Below are positions 16,931 to 26,928 of a stretch of 64,000 bases of DNA, in pieces. The stretch spans positions 1 through 64,000 of the forward strand of contig JAGQRW010000005.1 in the NCBI GenBank assembly GCA_020425085.1, read 5' to 3'. Source of the DNA: Paracoccaceae bacterium. Its GTDB lineage: Bacteria; Pseudomonadota; Alphaproteobacteria; Rhodobacterales; Rhodobacteraceae. Positions within the stretch are counted from its first letter, which is position 1; the number at the start of each line of letters is the position of its first letter. The notes under the pieces are model-generated. The model saw only the letters and a program-made list of their open reading frames with translations, searched no databases and had not been told where the DNA came from. A program made the translations under genes and the position numbers.

Positions 16931-18082
16931 TCAGCCGATCATCGGCGACATGCCGCCATGGGTTTCCTCATAATGCAGTTTCAGGCGCTGCAAGGCGATC
17001 CTGAGGACGATCTTGCCGGAACGCGCCGACCAGCCCATGCGTTTTTCAGCGGTTTCCATGCCTTCCAGAAAACAGCAGCAGCGCATGGCGATGTCGCCCA
17101 GCCCCGGCCCAAGATCTTTCAGTGCCGCCGCCACGCGTTCGCGCGCCGCGCGCGGGCCTTCGCCGATGCCACCATCCTGTTGCAAGCCGCCGCTGCGCCC
17201 GCCGGTCAGGAAACGGTCCCAGTTCTGGGTGATCCTCGGGCCCATTTGCGCCATCTCGAAATCCTCGCGCAACCGCTCACCGGCCTGAACAAGTCCGGCA
17301 CTCAGGAACGGCTTGCCGTCAGTATCCTTGCGCCGCCCCAGTGCCGTCAGTGGGCTTTCGGCCAGATTGTATCGCAGGCGTCGCGGTTTGGCGTCGGGAT
17401 TTTCGCGTATTTCACGGGTCTGCCAGACCTTGTGCTGTTCGCGAAACAGATCCGGTGCCTCGGCAAAACCCTGGGATTCGGCGCTGTGTGTTGCCCCTTC
17501 GGCCAGTAATCGTTTTAACGCCGCCTTGCCGGCCGAGGTGATGCGATAGGACGCGATCTTGCCCTTGCGATAGCATTCCACCCAGTCCTTCAATGCGAAT
17601 GACTGCGCGATATGCCGGTCCACAACCGCGATGCGAACCGGCTTGCCCGGCACGGTTTCGCGCATCACCGCCGCCTTTTCCATACCGGATGCCACGATCA
17701 GAAAGGCCGAGGTTTCGCACAATCGCCTGAGGATCCGCCGCCCTTCCTTTTCCACCTCGGCATCGGCTGCTATCCGGGTAAACGCTGTCGAATGCTGCAT
17801 GTGCTTGTCACCTTTGTCTGCTTGGGGTTCGGATTTGGTGATGGCTGCACCCTGTTCCAGTGCCAACAGGGCCTCGTCAACCAGCGGGTCGTCACGTCGG
17901 GTTTCCAGGCGGCGCACATGCCTAAGCACGGTCGAGGCATGGCCACCCTGTGCGCGCGCTACCTCGCGCATGGAACGCCCGTGCCGGGTATGTTCCAGAT
18001 AGGCGCGCGCATCCGTGGGAACCCAATCGGGCAGTCCGACTGCGCGGCTGATTTTCGTGTCAAAACCCGGATCATGTTTCAT
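16931..18082 (-). CDS. DUF6456 domain protein with N-terminal HTH
   Basis: This 383-residue protein is of a type I know from Rhodobacterales. The N-terminal part (about residues 20-70, DWVPTDARAYLEHTRHGRSMREVARAQGGHASTVLRHVRRLE in segments) looks like a helix-turn-helix with a REVARAQG...STVLRHVRRL recognition unit. The middle section (about 110-220) resembles a winged helix ending in ITSAGKAALKRLL. The C-terminal DUF6456 region includes FEMAQMGPRITQNWDRFL and the cysteine cluster MRCCCFLEGM. It is probably a DNA-binding regulator; no target is known. The start at 18082 is supported by GGAGG. It is divergent from the DUF6477 gene, a neighbour pair that appears conserved in the order. Confidence 0.82.
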   Translation of the reverse strand: MKHDPGFDTKISRAVGLPDWVPTDARAYLEHTRHGRSMREVARAQGGHASTVLRHVRRLETRRDDPLVDEALLALEQGAAITKSEPQADKGDKHMQHSTAFTRIAADAEVEKEGRRILRRLCETSAFLIVASGMEKAAVMRETVPGKPVRIAVVDRHIAQSFALKDWVECYRKGKIASYRITSAGKAALKRLLAEGATHSAESQGFAEAPDLFREQHKVWQTREIRENPDAKPRRLRYNLAESPLTALGRRKDTDGKPFLSAGLVQAGERLREDFEMAQMGPRITQNWDRFLTGGRSGGLQQDGGIGEGPRAARERVAAALKDLGPGLGDIAMRCCCFLEGMETAEKRMGWSARSGKIVLRIALQRLKLHYEETHGGMSPMIG

Positions 18083-18146
18083 GGCGTCACCTCCAACTGC
18101 AACCATCATTCTACCTATGGTTGATTGTTTACTGAATTATTAAAAT

Positions 18147-18167
18147 TGTGGATAATTTTGTGGATTG
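18147..18167. promoter_or_regulatory. Two DnaA-box-like sites in an AT-rich divergent promoter region
   Basis: On the minus strand TTATCCACA (18155-18147) matches the canonical DnaA box exactly; twelve bases along, a second copy at 18159-18167 differs at two positions. They lie in an AT-rich stretch (18120-18190) between the DUF6456 and DUF6477 genes. A palindrome CGTTC-N7-GAACG follows at 18198-18214. The sites may bring DnaA control to one or both genes; this is inference from sequence only. Confidence 0.45.
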
Positions 18168-18278
18168 TTTCCGTTTCTTAAACAATTCGGTAACCACCGT
18201 TCGCAATCAGAACGCCACGGCAACACCTGCCCAGGCTGTGCATATTATTCAGGCAGTGCCACAGGAAAGGATTGTCTA

Positions 18279-18569
18279 ATGTCGGATTTACTGAAGGTTT
18301 TTAACAGCTTGCGTCGCCCCAAACTGCTTATCCGTGCCGCCAGAATCGGGTCGGCGAACTATCGGCGGGAACGTGACCTAAGGCGGTTGATCAAATCGCA
18401 ATCGTTACCAAAACCCGGCAGCGGCCTGACCATGCTGATGGCGATGGAGCAGGATCTGGAGGTTACCCGCAAGACCGGCAATGCAACCTATAGTATATCA
18501 CGCCATGTGGAAATTCTTGCCGCACTGATCGCCGAGGCAGCCTGTCTTGCGCAAAACCAGACGGTGTGA
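18279..18569 (+). CDS. DUF6477 family protein
   Basis: This small protein of 96 residues starts at ATG 18279 after AGGAAAGG. Its basic sequence (LLKVFNSLRRPKLLIRAARIGSANYRRERDLRRL in parts) and the end ISRHVEILAALIAEA match what I remember as DUF6477, a family largely confined to Rhodobacterales. It is predicted helical and cytoplasmic, with no catalytic motif. The conserved arrangement next to and divergent from the DUF6456 regulator, with DnaA-box-like sites between, suggests they act in the same process. The function is unknown. The longer frame from 18165 is not used because its extra N-terminus has no ribosome binding site. Confidence 0.82.
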   Translation: MSDLLKVFNSLRRPKLLIRAARIGSANYRRERDLRRLIKSQSLPKPGSGLTMLMAMEQDLEVTRKTGNATYSISRHVEILAALIAEAACLAQNQTV

Positions 18570-18581
18570 CCTAGGTAAAAC

Positions 18582-20129
18582 TCAGTAAAAAGCGTCGGGT
18601 TCCGCTTCCTTGCGCTTTTTCATGAACGCCACCAGCGCCTCGTCAATCGCCGGGTCGATCGCGGGTTGCACATATTCCGCCAGCATGCGTTTCACCTTTT
18701 CATTGGCAAGCTGCATGGTGTCCTTGGCGCCATCTTCATCCCAGGTTTCAAACGGCCGGTAATCCAAAAGGCTGGAACGCCAGAACGCGGTCTTGAAATT
18801 GGCCTGGGTATGGGCGCAGCCAAGGTAATGCCCGCCGGGGCCAACCTCGTGGATGGCGTCCATGCCCTGGCCGTTTTCATCCATCTCGATACCGGCTGCG
18901 ACGGAATGCAGAACGCCAAGCTGATCGGCGTCCATCACGAATTTCTCATAGCTTGAAACCAGCCCGCCTTCCAGCCAGCCACAGGCGTGAAGTGCGAAAT
19001 TCACCCCGCCCATCAGAACCGCGTTCATGGTATTGGCCGATTCAAATGCCGCCTGCGCATCCGGCAGTTTCGACCCGCACAGCCCGCCACCGGAACGAAA
19101 CGGCAGGTTCATCCGCCGCGCCAACTGCCCAGCACCGTAAAGGATCTTGGTGGCCTCGGGTGTGCCAAAGGTGGGTGCGCCGGAATTCATGTCGATCGAG
19201 GTGACAAACGCGCCGAAAATTACCGGCGCACCGGGGCGGATCATCTGGTTATAGGCAATACCCGCCAGAACCTCGGCCAGAACCTGTGTCAGCGTACCGG
19301 CCACCGTCACCGGTGCCATGGCGCCACCAACGATAAAGGGCGAAACGATGCAGGCCTGATTGGCGCGGGCATAAGCCTCCATCGCGCCCATCATGATCGA
19401 ATCAAACGTGAGCGGCGAGTTGATGTTGATAAGGCTGGTCATCACCGTGTTGTCGTCAACGAACTGATCGCCGAACAGGATTTTCGACATGGCAACGGAA
19501 TCCATCGCCCGGCTGGGTTCGGTGACTGACCCCATATAGGGTTTGTCGCTAAGGGTCATATGCGCGTAAAGCATGTCGAGATGCCGCTTGTTAACCGCGA
19601 TGTCGGTCGGCTCGCACACCGTGCCGCCGGAATGGTGCAGCCATTTCGACATATAACCAAGACGCACGAAATTCTGAAAATCGGCGATGGTGGCATAACG
19701 CCGCCCGCCATCAAGGTCGCGCACGAAGGGCGGGCCGTAAACCGGCGCCAGCACCAGGGTCTTGCCGCCGATTTCCACGTTGCGTTCGGGATTTCGCGCG
19801 TGCTGCACATAGCTGGACGGAGCGGTAGAGCAGAGTTTCCGCGCCAGCCCGCGCGGGATACGCACCCTTTCACCAACCACCGTGGCACCGACACTGCGCC
19901 ACAGATCCAGCGCCGCCGGATTGTCGACGAAATTGACGCCGACCTCCTCCAGCACGGTTTCGGCGTTGTATTCGATGATCTCCAGCGCCTCATCGTTCAG
20001 GATCTCGAAATTCGGGATGTTGCGGCTGATGAACCTTGCCGCCTCATGCCGCGGCGCGGTGCGTTCGGCGCGCCGTGCGGCACCACCACCGGTGCGGTTT
20101 CGGCGTCCTGTTGTTTCGGCTTGCGGCAT
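18582..20129 (-). CDS. Trimethylamine methyltransferase (MttB) superfamily protein
   Basis: This 515-residue protein belongs to the MttB superfamily (TIM barrel). Archaeal MttB contains pyrrolysine encoded by an in-frame amber codon; here the frame is continuous with no TAG, so it is a non-pyrrolysine member, the group that includes glycine betaine methyltransferase MtgB. Typical segments are HHSGGTVCEPTDI, the methionine-rich region NSPLTFDSIMMGAMEAYARANQ split across two strands, FRSGGGLCGSKLPDAQAA and EVGPGGHYLGCAHTQ. Such enzymes move a methyl group from a quaternary amine to a corrinoid protein. ATG 20129 is preferred for its AAGGGA site over 20156. No corrinoid protein gene is adjacent; the likely downstream enzymes are encoded at 36.9-38.8 kb. 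The substrate is unknown. Confidence 0.88.
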   Translation of the reverse strand: MPQAETTGRRNRTGGGAARRAERTAPRHEAARFISRNIPNFEILNDEALEIIEYNAETVLEEVGVNFVDNPAALDLWRSVGATVVGERVRIPRGLARKLCSTAPSSYVQHARNPERNVEIGGKTLVLAPVYGPPFVRDLDGGRRYATIADFQNFVRLGYMSKWLHHSGGTVCEPTDIAVNKRHLDMLYAHMTLSDKPYMGSVTEPSRAMDSVAMSKILFGDQFVDDNTVMTSLININSPLTFDSIMMGAMEAYARANQACIVSPFIVGGAMAPVTVAGTLTQVLAEVLAGIAYNQMIRPGAPVIFGAFVTSIDMNSGAPTFGTPEATKILYGAGQLARRMNLPFRSGGGLCGSKLPDAQAAFESANTMNAVLMGGVNFALHACGWLEGGLVSSYEKFVMDADQLGVLHSVAAGIEMDENGQGMDAIHEVGPGGHYLGCAHTQANFKTAFWRSSLLDYRPFETWDEDGAKDTMQLANEKVKRMLAEYVQPAIDPAIDEALVAFMKKRKEAEPDAFY

Positions 20130-20304
20130 CTTCAATCCCTTGGTGATTTCGGGCATAGGCGCCCGTCTGGCTGCTGACTGGCGAATTCATAGCGCACCAC
20201 ACCGCCGGATCAGGCGAGAATTGCGGCCAAATCCGGCACAAAGCGACATTGTGGCGGGGCTTTCACCACTTGCGCGAATCCCGGGCGGCGCATAGGAACC
20301 CGGC

Positions 20305-21864
20305 ATGAACCAAATTGCCCATGACCGCCTATTGATCATCGACTTCGGCAGCCAGGTCACGCAACTGATCGCCCGCCGGTTGCGCGAATTGCATGTCTAT
20401 TGCGAAATTCACCCGTTCAACCGGGTTTCCGACGACTTTCTCAGGGATTTCGCGCCCAAAGCGGTGATTTTTTCCGGCGGGCCGGCCTCGGTCTTTGCCA
20501 AGGACGCGCCGATGCCGCCGCCATCGGTGTTTGAACTCGGGGTGCCGATCCTTGGCATCTGTTACGGCCAACAGGTGATGATGCACTGCCTTGGCGGCAA
20601 GGTGGAACGCGGTCAGGCCACGGCCGAATTTGGCCGCGCCTATGTCACGGCGAAAAACAGCCTGCCGATACTGGACGGCTGGTTTCAGGATGGCCCCGAA
20701 CAGGTCTGGATGAGCCATGGCGACCATGTATCAGAAATCGCACCTGGATTTCAGGTTTACGGCACCTCGCCCAACGCCCCGTTTGCCATCACCGCCGACC
20801 CCACGCGACATTTTTATGCGGTGCAGTTCCATCCCGAGGTACACCACACCCCGAAAGGCGCGAAACTTTACGAAAGCTTCGTGCGCCTTGCCGGGTTCAA
20901 GGGCGACTGGACCATGGGCGCCTACAAGGATGAGGCGATTCGCAAGATCCGCGATCAGGTCGGCACTGCGCGTGTCATTTGCGGCCTGTCTGGCGGCGTT
21001 GACAGTTCGGTCGCCGCCGTCCTGCTGCATGAGGCGATCGGCGAACAGTTGACCTGCGTTTTCGTGAATACCGGCCTTCTGCGTCAGGGCGAAAGCGATG
21101 AAGTCGTGGGCATGTTCCGCGACAACTTTAACATTCCCCTGATCCATGCCGACGAATCGGAATTGTTCCTGGGCCAGCTTGAAGGCCAGTCAGACCCGGA
21201 AACCAAGCGCAAGATCATCGGCAAGCTGTTCATCGACGTGTTCCAGAAACACGCGGCCGAGGTTGGCAATGCAAAATTTCTGGCCCAGGGCACGCTTTAT
21301 CCCGATGTGATCGAAAGCGTCAGCTTTTCGGGCGGTCCCAGCGTTACCATCAAATCGCACCACAATGTCGGCGGGCTGCCCGAGAAAATGGGCCTGCAAC
21401 TGGTCGAACCATTGCGCGAACTGTTCAAGGATGAGGTGCGCGCACTGGGCCGCGAACTTGGACTGCCGCCCGCCTTCATCGGTCGTCACCCCTTTCCCGG
21501 CCCCGGTCTGGCCATCCGCTGCCCCGGCGAAATCACCCGCGAGAAACTGGATATCCTGCGCCAGGCCGATGCGGTCTTTATCGACCAGATCCGCAAACAC
21601 GGGCTGTATGATGAAATCTGGCAGGCGTTTGTGGCCATTCTGCCGGTCCGAACGGTCGGCGTGATGGGCGACGGGCGCACCTATGATTTCGCCTGTGCGC
21701 TGCGCGCGGTGACTTCGGTTGACGGCATGACGGCGGATTACTATCCGTTCAGCCATGAATTTCTGGGCGAAACCGCAACCCGCATCATCAATGAGGTCAA
21801 GGGCATCAACCGCGTGACCTACGACATCACCTCAAAACCCCCCGGCACCATAGAATGGGAATGA
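20305..21864 (+). CDS. guaA: GMP synthase (glutamine-hydrolysing)
   Basis: GuaA converts XMP to GMP with ATP and glutamine. The 519-residue protein has a class I glutamine amidotransferase domain at residues 1-200 with the triad Cys86 (GICYGQQ), His176 and Glu178 (QFHPEVHH), the ATP-pyrophosphatase P-loop SGGVDSS at 229-235, and the C-terminal dimerisation domain ending in KPPGTIEWE. All catalytic residues are present. guaB is in the same window but 9 kb away, so the two guanine-synthesis genes are not an operon. It is divergent from the MttB-family gene. The ATG at 20305 fits the family start. Confidence 0.98.
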   Translation: MNQIAHDRLLIIDFGSQVTQLIARRLRELHVYCEIHPFNRVSDDFLRDFAPKAVIFSGGPASVFAKDAPMPPPSVFELGVPILGICYGQQVMMHCLGGKVERGQATAEFGRAYVTAKNSLPILDGWFQDGPEQVWMSHGDHVSEIAPGFQVYGTSPNAPFAITADPTRHFYAVQFHPEVHHTPKGAKLYESFVRLAGFKGDWTMGAYKDEAIRKIRDQVGTARVICGLSGGVDSSVAAVLLHEAIGEQLTCVFVNTGLLRQGESDEVVGMFRDNFNIPLIHADESELFLGQLEGQSDPETKRKIIGKLFIDVFQKHAAEVGNAKFLAQGTLYPDVIESVSFSGGPSVTIKSHHNVGGLPEKMGLQLVEPLRELFKDEVRALGRELGLPPAFIGRHPFPGPGLAIRCPGEITREKLDILRQADAVFIDQIRKHGLYDEIWQAFVAILPVRTVGVMGDGRTYDFACALRAVTSVDGMTADYYPFSHEFLGETATRIINEVKGINRVTYDITSKPPGTIEWE

Positions 21865-21945
21865 CCTGCCGCCATCTTTGACGGTATGTCGACAAGGGCC
21901 GGTTGGGAAACCTTCTGTTGCCGATGGGCACTGCGCGCGGTGCCG

Positions 21946-22230
21946 TCAGACCCCCTCGACAAAGGTATATTCACGCCGGGCCGCAGGTAGACCATGCGCC
22001 AGCGCCGCCTGATATTCCGGGCCGTTGTAAAACGCGGTGGCGGTCTGCATGTCCTTGAAGCGGATGATGACGTTGCGCGCGCGCCCCTTGCCTTCCATAT
22101 GCAGGCATTTGCCGCCCCGCGCCAGAAACTCGCCGCCGTATTTGGCCACTGCCGGCCCGGCAAGGGCGGCGTATTTGGCGTATTCTTCGGCATCGTCCAC
22201 GTCGATATGCACCATTGCATATACCGCCAT
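21946..22230 (-). CDS. DUF1330 domain protein
   Basis: This 94-residue protein belongs to DUF1330, small dimeric alpha-beta barrel proteins related to the Dabb/ABM folds. Supporting stretches are AVYAMVHIDVDDAEEYAKYAALAGPAV, KYGGEFLARGG and the end block NVIIRFKDMQTATAFYNGPEYQAA. No enzymatic role is established. The ATG directly follows the alaS stop codon, with GGAGGG in the end of alaS, so it is very probably co-translated from the alaS transcript. Confidence 0.9.
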   Translation of the reverse strand: MAVYAMVHIDVDDAEEYAKYAALAGPAVAKYGGEFLARGGKCLHMEGKGRARNVIIRFKDMQTATAFYNGPEYQAALAHGLPAARREYTFVEGV

Positions 22231-24888
22231 CTAACCCTCCAACATTTGCTCGACGGCAAGGATCGCCGCCCTGGAATTTTCCACGCTTGCGCCGCCCGCT
22301 TGCGCCATGTCCGGGCGGCCACCGCCACCCTTGCCACCCAACGCCTTGGCTGCAACCTTGACGATATCAACCGCTGAAACCTTGTCCAGCAGATCATCCG
22401 TCACCCCGGCCGCAATCGCCGCACCACTGCCGGTATCGGCGATCAACAGGATGGCGGCGGAACCGAGGCTGGTCTTGTGGCTGTCGATCAGCCCGCGCAG
22501 ATCCTTGCCGGAAACGCCGTTCAGAACCTGCGCGAGGAAGGGCACAGCGCCGATTTTGCGCGCCTTCGGCGTTTCGGTGCCGCCACCCGACAGGGCGAGT
22601 TTCTGGCGCAAATCCGACAATTCGGACTGCATCGCCTTTCGTTCATCCATCAGCGCCTTCAGCCGGACCGCCAATTCATCGGGCCGGGTTTTCAGAACCG
22701 CCACCGCCTCGGCCAGCGCCTGTTCCTGCGCCGCCTGATGTTTCAGCGCGCCGATGCCGGTCAGTGCCTCGATCCGCCGCACACCGCTGGCAGTGGCGCT
22801 TTCCGACAGAAGCCGGAACAGCCCGATATCACCGGTGCGCCGAACATGCGTGCCGCCGCATAGCTCGATCGAATAGGTTTCACCAGCAGTCCCCCGCCCC
22901 GAGCCCGGCTCGACGCCCATCGACACCACCCGCACCTCGTCGCCATATTTTTCGCCAAACAGCGCCTGCGCACCAAGACCGCGCGCTTCATCCGGCGTCA
23001 TGATGCGGGTTTCAACCGGTGCGTTTTGGCGAATATAGCTGTTCACCTCGGCCTCGACCCGGGCCAGTTCTTCCGGGTGCATCGCCTTGGGGTGGCTGAA
23101 ATCGAACCGCAAGCGTTCATCGTCGTTCAACGACCCCCGCTGCGCCACATGCGGGCCAAGCGCCTGACGCAACGCCTCATGCAGCAGATGCGTCGCGGAA
23201 TGGTTGGCGCGAATGGCGGTGCGCCGCTGATGATCGACGCTCAGAACCGCGTCATCTCCCTTGGCGATCTCACCCTTGGTGATGGTCGCAACATGCACGA
23301 ACAGACCGGCGCGCTTTTTCACATCGGTGATTTCGGCACTGCCACCATCGGTGGAAATCACCCCCTGATCGCCGACCTGCCCGCCGCTTTCGCCATAAAA
23401 CGGCGTCTGGTTAAGAACCATCTCGACCCGGTCACCGACCTTGGCCTTTGGTATTTCCTGCCCCGAGCCGACCAGCGCCAGGATCTGCCCTTCGGCGGTT
23501 TCCGTATCATAGCCAAGAAACTCAGTCGGGCCAGCGCGTTCGGACAGCTCGAACCAGATTGCCTCCTGCCCGACCTCGCCGGAACCGGACCATGCGGCGC
23601 GGGCTTTGGCCTTTTGTTCGGCCATGGCGGCATCAAACCCGTCGGCATCGACACTGCGCCCCTTTTCGCGCAAGGCATCCTCGGTCAGATCCAGCGGAAA
23701 ACCGAAGGTGTCATATAACTTGAACGCGGTTTCCCCCGGCAGGGCGGCCTGTTCCGGCAGTTCGGCCAATGCCTCGTCCAGAAGTTTCAGGCCGCGATCC
23801 AGCGTCGTCTTGAACCGGGTTTCCTCAGACAGCAGCGTTTCCTCGATCATCACCTGGGCGCGGCCAAGTTCCGGGAACGCCTGACCCATCTGCTTGACCA
23901 GCGCCGGTACCAGCCGGTGCATCAGCGGATCCCTTGCGCCCAGAAGATGCGCGTGCCGCATCGCCCGGCGCATGATCCGCCTCAGCACATAACCCCGCCC
24001 CTCATTGGATGGCAGCACCCCGTCGGCCATCAGGAACGAAGTTGATCGCAAATGGTCGGCAATCACCCGGTGGTGCATCTTGCCAGGGCCATCCGGATCG
24101 GATGAGGTGGCATGCGCCGACGCCTCGATCAAATCGCGCATCAGGTCGGTGTCGTAATTGTCATGCTTGCCCTGCAACAGCGCGCCAATGCGTTCCAGCC
24201 CCATGCCGGTGTCGATCGACTGGTTCGGCAGGGGTTTCATGCTGCCATCGGCAAACTGTTCATTCTGCATGAACACCAGGTTCCAGATCTCGATGAACCG
24301 GTCGCCATCCTCGTCCGCCGATCCGGGCGGCCCGCCCCAGATATGATCGCCGTGATCATAGAAAATCTCGGTGCAGGGGCCACAGGGGCCGGTCGGGCCC
24401 ATCATCCAGAAATTGTCGTTGGTGGCGATCCTGATGATGCGTTGATCCGGCAGACCGGCGACCTTTTTCCAGATCCGGGCGGCTTCATCATCGGTGTGAT
24501 AGACGGTGACCAGCAACTTGTCCTTGTTGAGGCCGAATTCGCGGGTCAGCAGCTCCCAGGCGTAAGGGATCGCCGCCTCTTTGAAATAATCCCCGAATGA
24601 GAAATTCCCCAGCATTTCGAAAAAGGTATGATGCCGCGCGGTATAACCGACATTGTCCAGATCATTGTGCTTGCCGCCAGCGCGCACGCATTTCTGCGAG
24701 GTCGAGGCGCGGACATAATCACGGTGTTCCAGCCCGGTAAACACGTTCTTGAACTGCACCATGCCGGAATTGGTGAACATCAGGGTCGGATCGTTGCGCG
24801 GCACCAAGGGTGAGCTTTCCACGATCTCGTGGTCGTTCTCTTTGAAATAATTCAGAAAAGTCGAACGGATATCATTCAGGCTGGGCAT
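22231..24888 (-). CDS. alaS: Alanine-tRNA ligase
   Basis: AlaS charges tRNA-Ala and clears mischarged serine and glycine. The 885-residue protein has the class II catalytic core from the N-terminus ([20 protein letters not shown]; motif region [40 protein letters not shown]), the editing domain with zinc-binding [12 protein letters not shown] and [13 protein letters not shown], and the C-terminal coiled and glycine-rich C-Ala domain ([16 protein letters not shown]). The length is normal. It follows recA on the same strand after a terminator and is followed immediately by the DUF1330 gene. Confidence 0.98.
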   Translation of the reverse strand: MPSLNDIRSTFLNYFKENDHEIVESSPLVPRNDPTLMFTNSGMVQFKNVFTGLEHRDYVRASTSQKCVRAGGKHNDLDNVGYTARHHTFFEMLGNFSFGDYFKEAAIPYAWELLTREFGLNKDKLLVTVYHTDDEAARIWKKVAGLPDQRIIRIATNDNFWMMGPTGPCGPCTEIFYDHGDHIWGGPPGSADEDGDRFIEIWNLVFMQNEQFADGSMKPLPNQSIDTGMGLERIGALLQGKHDNYDTDLMRDLIEASAHATSSDPDGPGKMHHRVIADHLRSTSFLMADGVLPSNEGRGYVLRRIMRRAMRHAHLLGARDPLMHRLVPALVKQMGQAFPELGRAQVMIEETLLSEETRFKTTLDRGLKLLDEALAELPEQAALPGETAFKLYDTFGFPLDLTEDALREKGRSVDADGFDAAMAEQKAKARAAWSGSGEVGQEAIWFELSERAGPTEFLGYDTETAEGQILALVGSGQEIPKAKVGDRVEMVLNQTPFYGESGGQVGDQGVISTDGGSAEITDVKKRAGLFVHVATITKGEIAKGDDAVLSVDHQRRTAIRANHSATHLLHEALRQALGPHVAQRGSLNDDERLRFDFSHPKAMHPEELARVEAEVNSYIRQNAPVETRIMTPDEARGLGAQALFGEKYGDEVRVVSMGVEPGSGRGTAGETYSIELCGGTHVRRTGDIGLFRLLSESATASGVRRIEALTGIGALKHQAAQEQALAEAVAVLKTRPDELAVRLKALMDERKAMQSELSDLRQKLALSGGGTETPKARKIGAVPFLAQVLNGVSGKDLRGLIDSHKTSLGSAAILLIADTGSGAAIAAGVTDDLLDKVSAVDIVKVAAKALGGKGGGGRPDMAQAGGASVENSRAAILAVEQMLEG

Positions 24889-24956
24889 GTTGGTCGGGTC
24901 CTTGGGGCATGCAAAATCCCGCCCGGTTTACCCTCGCCTTGGTTCTCTGTCCACTG

Positions 24957-25001
24957 GCCAAAATGCACAAGGCCGGTCTGAACCCGTCAAACCGGCCTTG
25001 T
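24957..25001 (-). terminator. Terminator downstream of recA
   Basis: An 11-bp perfect stem (ACAAGGCCGGT, 13-base loop, ACCGGCCTTGT) lies 18 bases beyond the recA stop. On the minus strand it is followed by GCATTTTGG, a short T-run. It separates recA from alaS. Confidence 0.75.
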
Positions 25002-25018
25002 TCTGATTTGTGAAAGGT

Positions 25019-26113
25019 TCATGCCTCCAGGATGGCATCATCATCCAGTGGCGCGTCATCGACGGCATCGGGGCCGTTTGGCATGTCGAATTCCAGCCCG
25101 TGCGCGGCGCGGATCTTGTCCTCGATCTCATAGGCGGTTTTGGGGTTTTCCTTGAGATAGGTCTTGGCGTTTTCCCGACCCTGACCGATCCGCTGATCGC
25201 CATAGCTGAACCAGGAGCCGGATTTTTCCACCACCCCGGCCTTTACCCCGAGATCCAGCAATTCGCCGGTTTTCGAGATGCCTTCGCCATACATGATGTC
25301 AAATTCCACCTGTTTGAACGGGGCCGCAACCTTGTTCTTTACCACTTTTACCCGGGTCGAGTTGCCGACCACCTCGTCGCGATCCTTGATCGAACCGATG
25401 CGGCGGATATCCAGACGCACCGAGGAATAGAACTTCAGCGCGTTGCCGCCCGAGGTGGTTTCCGGGCTGCCGAACATCACGCCGATCTTCATGCGGATCT
25501 GGTTGATGAAGATCACCGTGCATTTCGATTTTGAAATGGAACCGGTCAGCTTGCGCATCGCCTGGCTCATCAGCCGGGCCTGCGCACCGACCTGATGGTC
25601 GCCCATATCGCCTTCGAGTTCGGCTTTTGGCGTCAGCGCCGCAACCGAATCGACCACCACCATGCTGACGGCGCCTGAACGCACCAGCGTGTCGGTGATT
25701 TCCAGCGCCTGTTCGCCGGTATCGGGCTGGCTGATCAGAAGTTCATCCAGATCGACGCCAAGCTTGCGGGCATATTGCGGATCGAGCGCATGTTCGGCAT
25801 CGACAAAGGCGCAGATGCCGCCCTTTTTCTGTGCCTCGGCGATGCAATGCAGCGTCAGCGTGGTCTTGCCAGATGATTCCGGGCCGTAAACCTCGATGAT
25901 CCGCCCGCTCGGGATGCCGCCGATGCCAAGCGCGATGTCCAGGCCGATCGAACCGGTTGATGTCGCGTCGATATCGGCAATCGCGCCATGCTGGCCAAGG
26001 CGCATGATCGAACCCTTGCCAAAGCTTCGCTCGATCTGTCCGAGTGCCGATTCAAGCGCCTTTTGTTTGTCCATGCTGCGTCTTTCGCCTAAATCCAGAA
26101 GGGTTGTTGCCAT
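25019..26113 (-). CDS. recA: Recombinase RecA
   Basis: RecA forms filaments on single-stranded DNA, catalyses strand exchange and triggers LexA self-cleavage. The 364-residue protein shows the Walker A motif [13 protein letters not shown], the sequence [21 protein letters not shown], loop L2 around [31 protein letters not shown] and an acidic C-terminal tail ([16 protein letters not shown]). The frame begins [21 protein letters not shown]; an alternative start at the second methionine (residue 14) would shorten it only slightly. A LexA box lies 53 bases upstream, so it is SOS-regulated. Confidence 0.98.
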   Translation of the reverse strand: MATTLLDLGERRSMDKQKALESALGQIERSFGKGSIMRLGQHGAIADIDATSTGSIGLDIALGIGGIPSGRIIEVYGPESSGKTTLTLHCIAEAQKKGGICAFVDAEHALDPQYARKLGVDLDELLISQPDTGEQALEITDTLVRSGAVSMVVVDSVAALTPKAELEGDMGDHQVGAQARLMSQAMRKLTGSISKSKCTVIFINQIRMKIGVMFGSPETTSGGNALKFYSSVRLDIRRIGSIKDRDEVVGNSTRVKVVKNKVAAPFKQVEFDIMYGEGISKTGELLDLGVKAGVVEKSGSWFSYGDQRIGQGRENAKTYLKENPKTAYEIEDKIRAAHGLEFDMPNGPDAVDDAPLDDDAILEA

Positions 26114-26165
26114 TTTTGTTGACCTCTTATTTCATAAGTTGGCGGTTGCGGCAATCACTGCTGAT

Positions 26166-26180
26166 GTTCGCCTCTTGTTC
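26166..26180. promoter_or_regulatory. LexA (SOS) box upstream of recA
   Basis: GTTC-N7-GTTC is the known LexA recognition motif of alphaproteobacteria; this copy (GTTC, GCCTCTT, GTTC) is exact. It sits between recA and the divergent sulfotransferase-like gene. It could influence both, though recA is the expected target. Confidence 0.85.
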
Positions 26181-26309
26181 TCATTGGTATGGGACCAAAT
26201 AGTGAACATTACAACATAAATTTTCGCTATTTCACTTTTTATCAGGAAGGTTAAAGATTGGTTTACAGGCGGCAAATCCGTGTAGATCACCTTAAGGGAA
26301 CGACGCAAG

Positions 26310-26915
26310 ATGATGATATTGTGGAAGGAACGGCTGATTTTTCTGGCGGTTCCCAAGACCGGATCGACAGCGATCGAACAGGCCCTTGCGCCATATGCGG
26401 CCATTTCCTTTCAGGGGCCGCCGCAGATCAAGCACATGACGCATCAGCGGTTCAACCGTTTCATCCGCCCCTATCTGGAAAAGGAAGGTGTCGAGGATCT
26501 TACGCTGTTTGCGGTGATGCGTGAGCCGGTTTCGTGGCTGGGCAGTTGGTATCGCTATCGGCAGCGGCCGGATCTTGAAGGTCATCCCAATTCCACCGCC
26601 GGCATCAGCTTCAATTCCTTCGTCACAGCCTATATGATGGAGGGTGAGCGGCCGGAATATGCCCGCCTCGGATCACAGGCGCGGCAATTATCAGTCAGCC
26701 GCAACAAGGTCGGCATGGACTTGCTGTTTCGCTATGAGGATATGCCGCAGCTATGCGATTTCCTGACCGAACGCATCGGCAAGAAGATCGAACTGGCACC
26801 GCACAACATCTCGCCCAGGGCAGAACTTGAACTTTCACCGCGGATCCGTTCGCGGTTGATGCTGAAGCATCCGCTTGAATTCGAGACTTACGAATCGATC
26901 CGGCGCCCGGGCTGA
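26310..26915 (+). CDS. Sulfotransferase-like protein
   Basis: This 201-residue protein carries the PAPS-binding 5'-phosphosulfate loop pattern LIFLAVPKTGSTAIEQAL near the N-terminus and the 3'-phosphate-binding pattern VMREPVSWLGSWYRYR at about residues 69-84, both hallmarks of the sulfotransferase fold. It is short for the fold and has no signal peptide or membrane anchor. In Rhodobacterales such genes near recA are, as I recall, often misannotated as gamma-glutamyl kinase. The acceptor is unknown. It is divergent from recA, so the LexA box lies in their shared promoter region. ATG-ATG starts at 26310/26313 follow AAGGGA. Confidence 0.75.
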   Translation: MMILWKERLIFLAVPKTGSTAIEQALAPYAAISFQGPPQIKHMTHQRFNRFIRPYLEKEGVEDLTLFAVMREPVSWLGSWYRYRQRPDLEGHPNSTAGISFNSFVTAYMMEGERPEYARLGSQARQLSVSRNKVGMDLLFRYEDMPQLCDFLTERIGKKIELAPHNISPRAELELSPRIRSRLMLKHPLEFETYESIRRPG

Positions 26916-26928
26916 TGGCGCCGAATAA

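Noticed and set aside
18110-18278. Chromosomal origin of replication
   Set aside because: There are DnaA-box-like sites and AT-rich DNA, but only two boxes and none of the usual origin neighbours (dnaA, hemE, parAB, gidAB) are present.
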